43,870 nt of DNA from Actinomycetota bacterium (GTDB lineage: Bacteria > Actinomycetota > Acidimicrobiia > Acidimicrobiales > Ilumatobacteraceae), in the NCBI GenBank assembly GCA_027729785.1, contig JAQCDY010000003.1:1-43870 (forward strand). The letters are read 5' to 3'. Positions within the stretch are counted from its first letter, which is position 1. Each line of letters opens with the position of its first letter. Below, one piece after another: positions 29,571 through 38,596 of this stretch. The notes beneath the pieces were generated by a model. That model saw nothing but the letters and a program-made list of their open reading frames with translations, ran no database searches and had not been told where the DNA came from. The translations under genes and the position numbers were made by a program.

Positions 29571-30149
29571 CTATGCGATGCGCTTGAATTGACTCGGTTC
29601 GTCAAGAATGAATCCGAACTCATCGACTGTTGCTTCAACTTCACAGTTTGAATAACTGCTTGTAAATCTCCAGATGTTTTGAGAAACTTTCGTGTATTGG
29701 TGTGTCTGTTTGGTGATGCCGAGTGTCTCAACATCGATGACTGCAACGCTGATAGTTGCGCTGTGTCCAACGAGCAGAGGTAGTCGCCGCATCGGAATGC
29801 AATTAGTGAACGGCGTATTGACGAAATCGATATCGGTGCAGCCATCTAACTCGGTGCGATGCGCGCCGTTGACTTCACCCCAGCGACCGTGGGTGTCGGT
29901 GCCGAGCCAAAGGTCAGGTTCTTCAAGATCGCGAAACAACAGGCACTGTTGAATTGTCCAGCCAGCCGAAATACGCAACACAAATTGGGCACTGGCGGCA
30001 CCGAGCGTGCCTTCGGCTGTCCAACCTTCATTCTCCCAGCGCAACTTCACTTGGCTCGTCGCACTATTGAGCGCTGGGGTAACGTTCTGCCAAACCAGCG
30101 TGTGGCCCGATGCTGAAAGCGATTGAAAGCCGTTCATAACTATGAGCAT
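29571..30149 (-). CDS. Putative glycolipid-binding domain protein
   Basis: Central LDGCTDIDFVNTPFTNCIPMRRLPL block resembles the Glycolipid_bind Pfam family. Confidence 0.7.
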   Translation of the reverse strand: MLIVMNGFQSLSASGHTLVWQNVTPALNSATSQVKLRWENEGWTAEGTLGAASAQFVLRISAGWTIQQCLLFRDLEEPDLWLGTDTHGRWGEVNGAHRTELDGCTDIDFVNTPFTNCIPMRRLPLLVGHSATISVAVIDVETLGITKQTHQYTKVSQNIWRFTSSYSNCEVEATVDEFGFILDEPSQFKRIA

Positions 30150-30181
30150 GCCACCATATCTGGGGCGATACCGTCAGCGCT

Positions 30182-31399
30182 GTGATTTCTTTGGTCGAAG
30201 CGCAGCAGATCGTGATCGGTGGATGCGAACCAGCCGCACCGGTGCTGGTCGACTGTGAGTCGATGTCGGGGCGAGTAGTGGCGCAAGAAATTGTGTCGAC
30301 AGAATTTATTCCTCCGTTTGCCAACACTGCAGTCGACGGCTTTGCCGTGCGTGCGCAAGACGTGACGACTGCTGGCGTCGAACTTGAAGTGCTTGGCGTT
30401 ATCGGCGCTGGTCATGTTGCCGACTATGAAATTGGCGCGGGTCAGGCTGCACGAATTATGACCGGCGCGCCGATGCCGCAGGGCGCCGATGCCGTGGTGA
30501 TGATCGAAGATGTGACCGAACTAAGCAAGTCACGTGTGCGATGCAACAAGCCGGCCAAAGTTGGCGATGCAATTCGCAATATTGGCGAAGATGTGCGAGC
30601 AGGCGAGGTGGTGTTCAAATCGGGTTCGCTGATTAACGCCGCAGGCATTGGAGTATTGGCAGGCATTAACGCGCGAAGAGTTTTGTCGTATCCACGTTTG
30701 CGCGTGGCGATGCTTTCGACTGGCGATGAGCTCGTGATTGACGGATCAGACCTGAAGCCGGGGCAGATTCGCGAGAGCAACTTGACGATGCTGGCAGCCA
30801 TGATCAGCGCGACAGGCTGTGAAGTGATAAATCTTGGCATTGTCGCCGACGACGAGGCAGTTCTTGAAAGCAAACTGCGCGAGGTCGCGACACGGTGTGA
30901 TGCGGTCGTCACGAGTGGCGGCGTTGGTCAGGGAGACTTTGATGTTGTAAAAATTGTTTTGTCACGCATCGCCGACATGAAGTGGATGCAGATGGCAATC
31001 AAGCCCGCGAAACCTTTTGCTTTTGGCAAACTAACAACAAGCGACTTGCGAGTGATCCCTATTTTTGGTTTGCCGGGCAACCCCGTGTCGTCGATGATCA
31101 GTTTTGAATTGTTGGCGCGACCCGCTTTGCGCAAAATGATGGGGCACACGCAAAATTTGATGCGACCGACTGTGCGCGCGGTTGTCGATGCGCCGTTGAA
31201 GCGCAAGCAAGACGGCAAAATTCATTTCATGCGAGTGTTCGGCGAGTTCGCCGAGGATGGGCGACTGCATATTCGCGACACGGGGCCGCAGGGTAGCCAT
31301 CAACTTGCAGCCACGGCGCAGGCCAACGGTCTGGCGATGGTGCCCGACGGTCAAGGGTTGGCACTTGGCGCCGAAGTAGAAGTGATGATGCTTGCGTAA
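30182..31399 (+). CDS. moeA: Molybdopterin molybdotransferase MoeA (Glp/gephyrin-like family)
   Basis: FANTAVDGFAVRA, IMTGAPMPQGADAVVMIED, LSTGDELV, SGGVGQGDFDVV, GLPGNPVSSMISFELLARP. Confidence 0.93.
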   Translation: MISLVEAQQIVIGGCEPAAPVLVDCESMSGRVVAQEIVSTEFIPPFANTAVDGFAVRAQDVTTAGVELEVLGVIGAGHVADYEIGAGQAARIMTGAPMPQGADAVVMIEDVTELSKSRVRCNKPAKVGDAIRNIGEDVRAGEVVFKSGSLINAAGIGVLAGINARRVLSYPRLRVAMLSTGDELVIDGSDLKPGQIRESNLTMLAAMISATGCEVINLGIVADDEAVLESKLREVATRCDAVVTSGGVGQGDFDVVKIVLSRIADMKWMQMAIKPAKPFAFGKLTTSDLRVIPIFGLPGNPVSSMISFELLARPALRKMMGHTQNLMRPTVRAVVDAPLKRKQDGKIHFMRVFGEFAEDGRLHIRDTGPQGSHQLAATAQANGLAMVPDGQGLALGAEVEVMMLA

Positions 31400-31425
31400 T
31401 ATGCTCAATCTATGGAAATGCGATC

Positions 31426-32445
31426 ATGGAATTAGTTGACCCGTTCGGGCGAACTGTCCGCGACTTGCGAATTTCGATCACCGATCGCTGCAATTTTCGT
31501 TGTACCTATTGCATGCCAGAAGAAGGATTGGCGTGGCTCGACCGTAAAGACATTTTAAGTTTCGAAGAAATCGAACGATTGGCGACGATTTGTGTGCATC
31601 GATTCGATGTCGACAGCATTCGTTTGACGGGTGGCGAGCCGACGGTGCGGGCTCACTTGCCGATGCTGGTCGAAAAACTCGCGCAACTGAAAGTGCCGAG
31701 CACCGCCAAGTCGCCCATGGCGGGCAGAAATATCGATCTGGCACTGACGACAAACGGCGCAACATTGCGTTTGCTCGCCGATGATCTCAAATCTGCGGGA
31801 TTGTCGCGGATCAACATCAGCCTCGACACGCTGCAAAGCGAAAGGTTTCTCAAGATCACCCGTCGCGATCACTTAGCAAATGTCCTGGACGGAATTGATT
31901 CGGCGATTCAAGCCGGTTTTGCACCAGTCAAAATCAACGCTGTTATTCAGCGCGGTGTAAACGACGATGAAATTTTGGCACTTGCCAGTTTTGGGCGCGA
32001 CAAAAAAGTTGAGGTGCGATTCATTGAGTTCATGCCACTCGACGCACAAGGTCAGTGGCAACGCAACGATGTAGTCGGTCAAGATGAGATCGTGGCGACG
32101 ATCAACAATGTCTATCCACTTGAGCAAGTTGCAGCGCGTGGCGCAGCACCCGCAGATCGCTGGCGGTATCTTGACGGCGCAGGCACAATTGGCGTGATTC
32201 CGTCGGTGACAAAGCCGTTTTGCGGTGACTGCGATCGTGTGCGACTGACTGCGGAAGGGCAATTTCGCACTTGTTTGTTCTCGACGACCGAGTTTGACCT
32301 GCGGGTGATGCTGCGGGGCGGTGCGACCGACGACGCGATCGCATCTGAAATTGCCCGAGCAGTCGGCACCAAGTGGGCGGGACACGCGATCGGCAACGTC
32401 ACATTCGTGCGACCTAAGCGCTCGATGAGTCAGATCGGCGGCTAG
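31426..32445 (+). CDS. moaA: GTP 3',8-cyclase MoaA
   Basis: DPFGRTVRDLRISITDRCNFRCTYCMPEEG (radical-SAM CxxxCxxC), LTGGEPTVR, FCGDCDRVRLTAEGQFRTCLF. Confidence 0.97.
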   Translation: MELVDPFGRTVRDLRISITDRCNFRCTYCMPEEGLAWLDRKDILSFEEIERLATICVHRFDVDSIRLTGGEPTVRAHLPMLVEKLAQLKVPSTAKSPMAGRNIDLALTTNGATLRLLADDLKSAGLSRINISLDTLQSERFLKITRRDHLANVLDGIDSAIQAGFAPVKINAVIQRGVNDDEILALASFGRDKKVEVRFIEFMPLDAQGQWQRNDVVGQDEIVATINNVYPLEQVAARGAAPADRWRYLDGAGTIGVIPSVTKPFCGDCDRVRLTAEGQFRTCLFSTTEFDLRVMLRGGATDDAIASEIARAVGTKWAGHAIGNVTFVRPKRSMSQIGG

Positions 32446-32463
32446 TCATGTCGTTGAAAAATC

Positions 32464-32943
32464 ATGTCTGACCTGAATTTTTCGCATCTCGACCCGATGG
32501 GTCGAGCCCGCATGGTTGATGTAACGCCAAAAGAACCGACGCATCGTCGCGCGGTGGCTAGGTGCAAAGTTTTTATGAAACCCGAAACAACGGCGGCGAT
32601 TGTTAATCGTGAAGTGAAAAAGGGTGATGTGCTCGCCGTTGCTCGCGTCGCGGGCATTCAGGCGTCAAAGCGCACGGCCGAGATGATTCCGCTATGTCAT
32701 CCGCTGTTGGTTGGTGCGGTACATATCAACTTTGAATTCGGCGACGACCACATTGCGGTTGAGGCGCAAGTCGACACGGTCGACCGCACAGGCGTCGAAA
32801 TGGAAGCGCTGCATGCTTGCTCGGTCGCCGCGCTGACGATCTACGACATGTGCAAGAGCGCCGACCGCGCGATGGTCATTGGCGAACTCACTTTGTGGGA
32901 GAAGTCGGGTGGGCGACAGGGCACCTATCGGCGCGAGGCGTGA
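32464..32943 (+). CDS. moaC: Cyclic pyranopterin monophosphate synthase MoaC
   Basis: MVDVTPKEPTHRRAVA, RVAGIQASKRTAEMIPLCHPLLV, DRTGVEMEALHACSVAALTIYDMCKSAD. Confidence 0.97.
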   Translation: MSDLNFSHLDPMGRARMVDVTPKEPTHRRAVARCKVFMKPETTAAIVNREVKKGDVLAVARVAGIQASKRTAEMIPLCHPLLVGAVHINFEFGDDHIAVEAQVDTVDRTGVEMEALHACSVAALTIYDMCKSADRAMVIGELTLWEKSGGRQGTYRREA

Positions 32944-33054
32944 GGTTCGGGTGCTAGTACATCCATTAATTTTTCTTGGCGGTTCCCATAGTTTTAGGGC
33001 TTTGAGAGGCTTGGGTAGTGATTTGGTCAACCCGTAATACACTTAGAAGACCCC

Positions 33055-33579
33055 ATGAGCAAGTTAATACTTCTGATCGTTGGTGCCGCTTGGCTGGCAG
33101 TTCTTTTGCCACCCCTAGTCCGAGCCCGAATAAACAAATCACCGACAATTTCGGTGAGCCATTTTCGTCGTCACCTCTCGACTTTGCAGAACTCTAATCT
33201 GCGCCATCCGCAGGGGCAATTGCGAGGCATGTCTCGCGAACTGGCGCCAAACCAGAGCCGTTCACGTCAGGTGAGTCATTTATCGCATCTAACCGGCCCG
33301 ATTTTGCGACCACAAGGCACCCGCTCGCATCAGCCGCGCTCGGGCGATTTTTACGCTCGCGAACTTGTTCGTCAGCGCCGTCAACATACGGTTGTAGGTC
33401 TGGCTACGGCAGCGGTGGTTTCGTTGTTCTTGGCGTTCACGACTGGCTCGATTGTTTTGGTTTATGCGTTTACGCTGAGCCTGATCGCATTGCTCGGCTA
33501 TTGCTATTGGCTGGTGCAACTTCGCTTGCAGCGCGATAGCACGCGCTATATGCGTCAGTTTCGTAACCGCGCCGCCTAA
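33055..33579 (+). CDS. Three-TM membrane protein; candidate GlpR-like partner of MoeA/Glp
   Basis: N-terminal TM (LILLIVGAAWLAVLLPPLV), basic soluble loop, then two TM segments (VVGLATAAVVSLFLAFTTGSIVLVYAFTLSLIALLGYCYWLVQ). Confidence 0.75.
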   Translation: MSKLILLIVGAAWLAVLLPPLVRARINKSPTISVSHFRRHLSTLQNSNLRHPQGQLRGMSRELAPNQSRSRQVSHLSHLTGPILRPQGTRSHQPRSGDFYARELVRQRRQHTVVGLATAAVVSLFLAFTTGSIVLVYAFTLSLIALLGYCYWLVQLRLQRDSTRYMRQFRNRAA

Positions 33580-33613
33580 CTAGCCAAACTCGCCAAACAA
33601 TTCAACGCAATTC

Positions 33614-33686
33614 GGGGCTGTAGCTCAGTTGGTAGAGCGGTACGTTCGCAATGTACAGGCCAGGGGTTCAATTCCCCTCAGCTCCA
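33614..33686 (+). tRNA. tRNA-Ala (anticodon CGC)
   Basis: GGGGCTG/CAGCTCC acceptor, TAGCTCAGTTGGTAGAGC D-arm, GTACG-TTCGCAA-TGTAC anticodon arm, AGGGG-TTCAATT-CCCCT T-arm. Confidence 0.93.
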
Positions 33687-33779
33687 CAATTCACGGTTAG
33701 GCGGAGAACACGGCCGAGTGGCACAATATCGGAGTACCAAAATGGTCGACTATTCAAAAAGCAGGGTGGGGCTTCGCAA

Positions 33780-35498
33780 ATGACAATGACTTGGACCGAG
33801 GCGAATCTTGCTGTTACTGCACCTGGACAAATTTTTGAACTGATAGATGCTGAGGTGTTTGGCGTCAAGATGCAGGTGTTCAAGAATGCACCAGCGCATC
33901 TGGGTCAGGTTTTTGCGGGTGCGCGTGGCCATGGTGACAAGACGTTTCTCGTGTATGAGGGCGAGACATACACATTCACCCAAGCCATGGATCAAATTGA
34001 TGCACTGTCAAATCTGCTCGTAAACAGTTATGGCGTCAAGAAGGGCGACCGAGTTGCGGTCGCGATGCGCAATTATCCCGAATGGGTGATGTCGTTTGCA
34101 GCGATCATCTCGGTTGGCGCCATCTCCGTGTCGATGAATTCGTGGTGGGTCGAAGACGAAGTAGATTTCGCGTTGCAAGACTCTGGTGCAACGGTCTTGA
34201 TTTGCGATCAACAACGTTTTGACGTCGCCGCGCAATGTTGCAAGAAACTCGGCGTCAAAGTTTTGGTTGTGCGAGCCGAAAAGCCGCTGCCAAGTGGTGT
34301 CGACAAGTGGCAAGATGCTTTGGCGCCGCACTTGAAAGCGGCGTTGAAATGTCCGGTTGTTGACATCAAGTCTGACGATGACGCGACAATTTTGTACACC
34401 TCGGGTACGACTGGTCGACCCAAGGGTGCAGTGTCGACACATCGCGCGATTATTTCTTCGTTGATGGCCTTCTCGTCGCGCAACGCAATTCTCACAATGT
34501 CGGGCACGAAACTCAAGGAAGTAACTGGCCCGGAAGTACCGACTTCGTTTATTTTGATCGTGCCCCTGTTTCATGTCACTGGTTGCGTGCCAGTGATGAT
34601 GAGTTGCTTCATCGCCGGCTTGAAACTGGCGATTATGTACAAGTGGGATGCCGAAAAGGCTCTCGAAATGATCGAGCGTGAGCAGATTACGAATTTTGTT
34701 GGCGTGCCGACGCAAAGTTGGGATCTCGTCAATTCGTCGGTATTCGACAAATACGACACGACGAGTTTGCGCGCAGTGGGCGGCGGCGGCGCACCATCGC
34801 CAACTTCGCTTGTTGGCAAAGTCAACGACAAGGTCAAAAATGGCAACCCGCAACTGGGTTACGGCATGACCGAAACAAACGCGTTCGGCCCCGCCATCAC
34901 TGGTTCTGATTATTTGGCGCATCCGACCAGCACAGGTCGCGCAGTGGTGCCGATGCGTGTCGAAGTGCGTGACGAAAATCTAAAACCCTTGCCAACCGGC
35001 GAAGCGGGCGAGATTTGGTTCTTTGGTCCGATGTTGATTCGTGGATATTGGAAACGCCCCGAAGCCAATGCCGAGACGATTGTCGACGGCTGGCTGCGCT
35101 CGGGTGACATCGGCCGGATTGACGCCGAGGGTTTTGTATACGTCGAAGACCGCGTCAAAGACATGATTCTTCGGGCAGGTGAAAACATTTACGGCGCCGA
35201 GGTTGAGAGCGCGATCTACGATCACCCAGCTGTGCACGAGGCCGCGGTTTTTGGCGTGCCTCACGAGCGCCTAGGTGAAGAAGTTGGCGTGGCGATTTTG
35301 CCCAAAGCCGGCGTGGTTCTTGATCCACAAGATTTGTGGAAGTTTCTTGAAGGCAAAATCGCAGCATTCAAAGTGCCGGTGCATGTCGTTGTGATGCAAG
35401 AGCCGTTGCCGCGCAACGCCGCCGGCAAGTTTTTGAAGCGCGAACTTCAACAGCGCTTGACCAAGGGCGAACTTACAGCGATTTCTCGCACGAGTTAG
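33780..35498 (+). CDS. AMP-binding acyl-CoA synthetase (ORF opens at 33651 inside the tRNA; ATG 33780 preferred)
   Basis: ILYTSGTTGRPKGAVSTHRAI, LGYGMTETNAFG, GWLRSGDIGRIDAEGFVYVEDRVKDMILRAGENIY, AAGKFLKREL. Confidence 0.93.
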   Translation: MTMTWTEANLAVTAPGQIFELIDAEVFGVKMQVFKNAPAHLGQVFAGARGHGDKTFLVYEGETYTFTQAMDQIDALSNLLVNSYGVKKGDRVAVAMRNYPEWVMSFAAIISVGAISVSMNSWWVEDEVDFALQDSGATVLICDQQRFDVAAQCCKKLGVKVLVVRAEKPLPSGVDKWQDALAPHLKAALKCPVVDIKSDDDATILYTSGTTGRPKGAVSTHRAIISSLMAFSSRNAILTMSGTKLKEVTGPEVPTSFILIVPLFHVTGCVPVMMSCFIAGLKLAIMYKWDAEKALEMIEREQITNFVGVPTQSWDLVNSSVFDKYDTTSLRAVGGGGAPSPTSLVGKVNDKVKNGNPQLGYGMTETNAFGPAITGSDYLAHPTSTGRAVVPMRVEVRDENLKPLPTGEAGEIWFFGPMLIRGYWKRPEANAETIVDGWLRSGDIGRIDAEGFVYVEDRVKDMILRAGENIYGAEVESAIYDHPAVHEAAVFGVPHERLGEEVGVAILPKAGVVLDPQDLWKFLEGKIAAFKVPVHVVVMQEPLPRNAAGKFLKRELQQRLTKGELTAISRTS

Positions 35499-35505
35499 TT
35501 TTCGC

Positions 35506-36528
35506 GTGCCCCCAGTAAATCTCACGACAGTCGATGGTGTGAGTCTTGATGCGTTGACGATTGGCAATGCGTTGGTCGATGTTTTGGCGACGGTTGACGA
35601 AAGTTTTTTGGTGCGCGAAAAAATCGTCAAAGGTTCGATGAACCTTGTCGACATTCAGCGCTCGAAACATTTGCATTCGCTGGTGCACTCGCGCACCGAG
35701 ATGAGTGGCGGCTCGGCGGCCAATACGGCCTATGGGTTGGCCAGCCTGGGTGGTAAGGCTGGGTTCATCGGCAAGATTTCTGCAGACCGTCTCGGTGATG
35801 CTTTCAAGCATGACCTTGACACTGTGGGCGTGAGGTTCTTTCCGGGCGCGACTTGCACGAGTGAAGACACTGGTCGGTGTTTGATCGTCGTCACGCCGGA
35901 CGGCAATCGCACGATGAACACATTCTTGGGTGCAGCCTCGTTGCTCGACGCCGCAGATATTTCTAAATCTGCCGTACAGAGTGCTGCGGTCGTGTTTCTT
36001 GAGGGCTATCTGTTCGACAGAGAAGCGGCTAAAGATGCTTTTCGAACCGCGGCCGAGTTTGCACATGCGGCAGGGCGCAGGGTTGCGCTCACGCTTTCAG
36101 ATTCTTTTTGCGTAGACCGTCATCGCGCAGACTTTTTGTCGTTGGTTAAAAATGACATCGACATTTTGTTTTCGAACGAAGACGAACTCAAGGCGCTATA
36201 CCAAGTCGAGTCAATCAACGATGGGCTACATCAGTTGCGCGAGGATTGCGAATTTGCCGCCGTCACGCGCAACGAGCATGGGTCAGTCGTGATCGACGGT
36301 GAAGAGGTCGTGATTATCGACGCTGAGCCAGTTGACAGCGTGGTTGACGCCACCGGGGCAGGCGACATGTATGCAGCCGGTTTTCTTTACGGCTTCGTGC
36401 GCGGCAAATCAATCGAGCAATGTGGCAAGATCGCCTCACTAGTCGCCTCAGAAGTCATCTCGCACATGGGGCCGCGACCGCTCGTGTCGTTAGCAACCGT
36501 CGTACCGAAAGATTTGTTGCTTTCTTAA
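35506..36528 (+). CDS. PfkB-family carbohydrate/adenosine kinase (GTG start)
   Basis: MSGGSAANTAYGLASLGGKAGFIGKISADRLGDAF, VDATGAGDMYAAGFLYGFVRG. Confidence 0.92.
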   Translation: MPPVNLTTVDGVSLDALTIGNALVDVLATVDESFLVREKIVKGSMNLVDIQRSKHLHSLVHSRTEMSGGSAANTAYGLASLGGKAGFIGKISADRLGDAFKHDLDTVGVRFFPGATCTSEDTGRCLIVVTPDGNRTMNTFLGAASLLDAADISKSAVQSAAVVFLEGYLFDREAAKDAFRTAAEFAHAAGRRVALTLSDSFCVDRHRADFLSLVKNDIDILFSNEDELKALYQVESINDGLHQLREDCEFAAVTRNEHGSVVIDGEEVVIIDAEPVDSVVDATGAGDMYAAGFLYGFVRGKSIEQCGKIASLVASEVISHMGPRPLVSLATVVPKDLLLS

Positions 36529-37142
36529 ACTTCGTCGGCTGGAAAGAAAGTTAGTTTGAGGTCGCCAAGGCGCACGAGTGTTGTCGCAATCCAACCGCCG
36601 AGGCTGCCAAAATTTTCATCCAGCAATTTGCTCGTGCCGTCTTGCAGGGTTTCTTCGGCGAGTTCATAGCTGCCTTCGTATGTCACTTCGATTGCATAGT
36701 CGAGTCGATCAGCAGATTTCTTGTCCGTCTGTGTTGGATGATTTATTTCAACCGTGATGCCCTCGCGATCCAATTTGCCCTTGCCAATCTGTGGGCTTTT
36801 AATCGGTGCGATACTTTCAATAAGGTTTGCGTCGGGCTGCGTCGTGAGACGCTGCATGCGAAACACTATTTGCATTTCAATCTCTGGCGCTTCATGAAAA
36901 ATTTCTTCGGTATACCATGCACGATAAATTGCCTGGCTCCAACTCGGCCAAGTCAGCGTGACATGGGCAATGACTCGTGGCGGTCGACCTTCGCCAGGCA
37001 GGCCGTAGCTCGTCTCCCAGACAAGATCGCCAAGCAAGACATCTGACTGAAAATGTTCGTCAAACGCTTGGCGTTCAAGAAACGCATTTGAAAAGGCGTC
37101 GCGCAAGGCGCTAATCGCATCAGTAAAGACATGGTCCAACAT
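36525..37142 (-). CDS. Hypothetical protein
   Basis: Complete ORF between convergent and divergent genes; no recognised family. Confidence 0.65.
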   Translation of the reverse strand: MLDHVFTDAISALRDAFSNAFLERQAFDEHFQSDVLLGDLVWETSYGLPGEGRPPRVIAHVTLTWPSWSQAIYRAWYTEEIFHEAPEIEMQIVFRMQRLTTQPDANLIESIAPIKSPQIGKGKLDREGITVEINHPTQTDKKSADRLDYAIEVTYEGSYELAEETLQDGTSKLLDENFGSLGGWIATTLVRLGDLKLTFFPADEV

Positions 37143-37174
37143 GCAGTACTCACGCTAACAATGTGCCAAACTAA

Positions 37175-37930
37175 ATGCTCATGAGTCTTGTGCAGGTTGA
37201 GCGAAAAGATGGTGTGGCGACACTGACGCTAAATAACCCAGCAGAGCGCAACACGATGACTGCCGAGATGGTCGCTGATATTTCGGCCGCGATGAACGAT
37301 ATCGAAGCTGATCAAAGAGTCGGTGCGCTTGTCGTCACCGGTGCGGCACCCGCTTTTTGCGCAGGTGCGAACCTCGGCAATTTGGCCGAGGCCGACGGTG
37401 CATCACTGACGAAGATCTATGAAGGCTTTTTGCGTATCGCACGCACACCATTGCCGACGATCGCCGCGGTAAATGGTGCCGCAGTTGGCGCCGGCATGAA
37501 CTTGGCGTTGTGTTGTGATGTGCGCATCGCCGCTGCTCGCGCAAAGTTTGACACGCGATTTTTGCAGATCGGTTTGCACCCGGGTGGCGGCCACACTTGG
37601 ATGTTTCGCAATATTGTGGGCCCGCAAGCCACGATGGCTGCAGTTATTTTCGGCGAGATTCTCGACGGTGTCGAAGCCGAGCGCGTTGGCTTGGTTTATA
37701 AATGTGTGCCGGATGACGAGTTGATGTCGGTTGCACACGCCATGGCGATGCGCGCCGCCAGCGCGCCACGCGAACTAGCGATTCTCACAAAGCGCACGAT
37801 TCAAGAAATGGCAAATGTTGCAACCCACGAACAAGCAGTCGCCAAAGAACTCGAGCCACAAGTGTGGACAACGCGCCAACCTTGGTTCGCCGAGCGCCTC
37901 GCCACCCTGCAATCTCGCCTCAAAAAATAA
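37175..37930 (+). CDS. Enoyl-CoA hydratase/isomerase family protein (start 37175 or 37181)
   Basis: LVVTGAAPAFCAGANLGNL, LPTIAAVNGAAVGAGMNLALCCDVRIAAARAKFDTRFLQIGLHPGGG. Confidence 0.93.
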   Translation: MLMSLVQVERKDGVATLTLNNPAERNTMTAEMVADISAAMNDIEADQRVGALVVTGAAPAFCAGANLGNLAEADGASLTKIYEGFLRIARTPLPTIAAVNGAAVGAGMNLALCCDVRIAAARAKFDTRFLQIGLHPGGGHTWMFRNIVGPQATMAAVIFGEILDGVEAERVGLVYKCVPDDELMSVAHAMAMRAASAPRELAILTKRTIQEMANVATHEQAVAKELEPQVWTTRQPWFAERLATLQSRLKK

Positions 37931-37933
37931 AAA

Positions 37934-38596
37934 TTACTTGCGGATTACGAGCCACTGGTGGGTGAGGGCATCATGGCGCTCGTGCCACTCTTCAGAAGTG
38001 ATCGCATAACGCAAGTGATCTTCCCAGACGCCATTGATTTCGAGAAAGCGCTCGGCTAAACCTTCGAGGCGCAGCCCCAACTTCTCGGCGATTCTCTTGC
38101 TATTTGTATTGCGCGGGATTATGCACACTTCAAGGCGATGCAGGTTCAATTCATCAAAGGCGAATTTCATGATTGCCACTACACCTTCGGCGACGTAACC
38201 GTTGCCCGCATGTTTGCGGTCAATCCAATAACCGATCGTGCCCGTCTGCATCGCCCCGCGCACGACATTGTTGATGTTGACCTCGCCAACCAGCAAGTTG
38301 TTCAAAAATAAACCAAGCGCGTATGCCGAACCATTTTGTCGCTCGCGGTCACGCGCCACACAACGGCGCTCAAATGCGTCACGGTCAGTAGCCGGATCGG
38401 CCAAAAACTCTGAACGGCGGGGCTCCCAAACATTCAGCCACTCGACATTGCGCAGTCGCACCTCGCTCCAGGCTTCAAAGTCGTGGGTGACCAGCGGTCG
38501 CATCATGATTCTTTGACCATAAAGACGCGGCGGCGCGACCGGCGTACCAGCAGGATGCAAAAACCTTTTCGGTGAAGTGTTCGACAAGTGACTCAA
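37934..38596 (-). CDS. RimJ-like GNAT N-acetyltransferase
   Basis: GTIGYWIDRKHAGNGYVAEGVVAIMKFAFDELNLHRLEVCIIPRNTNSKRIAEKLGLRLEG. Confidence 0.9.
   Translation of the reverse strand: MSHLSNTSPKRFLHPAGTPVAPPRLYGQRIMMRPLVTHDFEAWSEVRLRNVEWLNVWEPRRSEFLADPATDRDAFERRCVARDRERQNGSAYALGLFLNNLLVGEVNINNVVRGAMQTGTIGYWIDRKHAGNGYVAEGVVAIMKFAFDELNLHRLEVCIIPRNTNSKRIAEKLGLRLEGLAERFLEINGVWEDHLRYAITSEEWHERHDALTHQWLVIRK

Noticed and set aside
33651-33779. N-terminal extension of the acyl-CoA synthetase ORF
   Set aside because: Begins inside tRNA-Ala; ATG 33780 matches the family start.
34008-34922. 304-aa minus-strand ORF opposite the acyl-CoA synthetase gene
   Set aside because: Antisense to a confidently coding gene; Arg/His/Cys-rich composition typical of antisense open frames, no domain motif.
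35473-36066. 197-aa antisense ORF opposite the PfkB kinase
   Set aside because: Antisense artefact of codon bias; no independent support.
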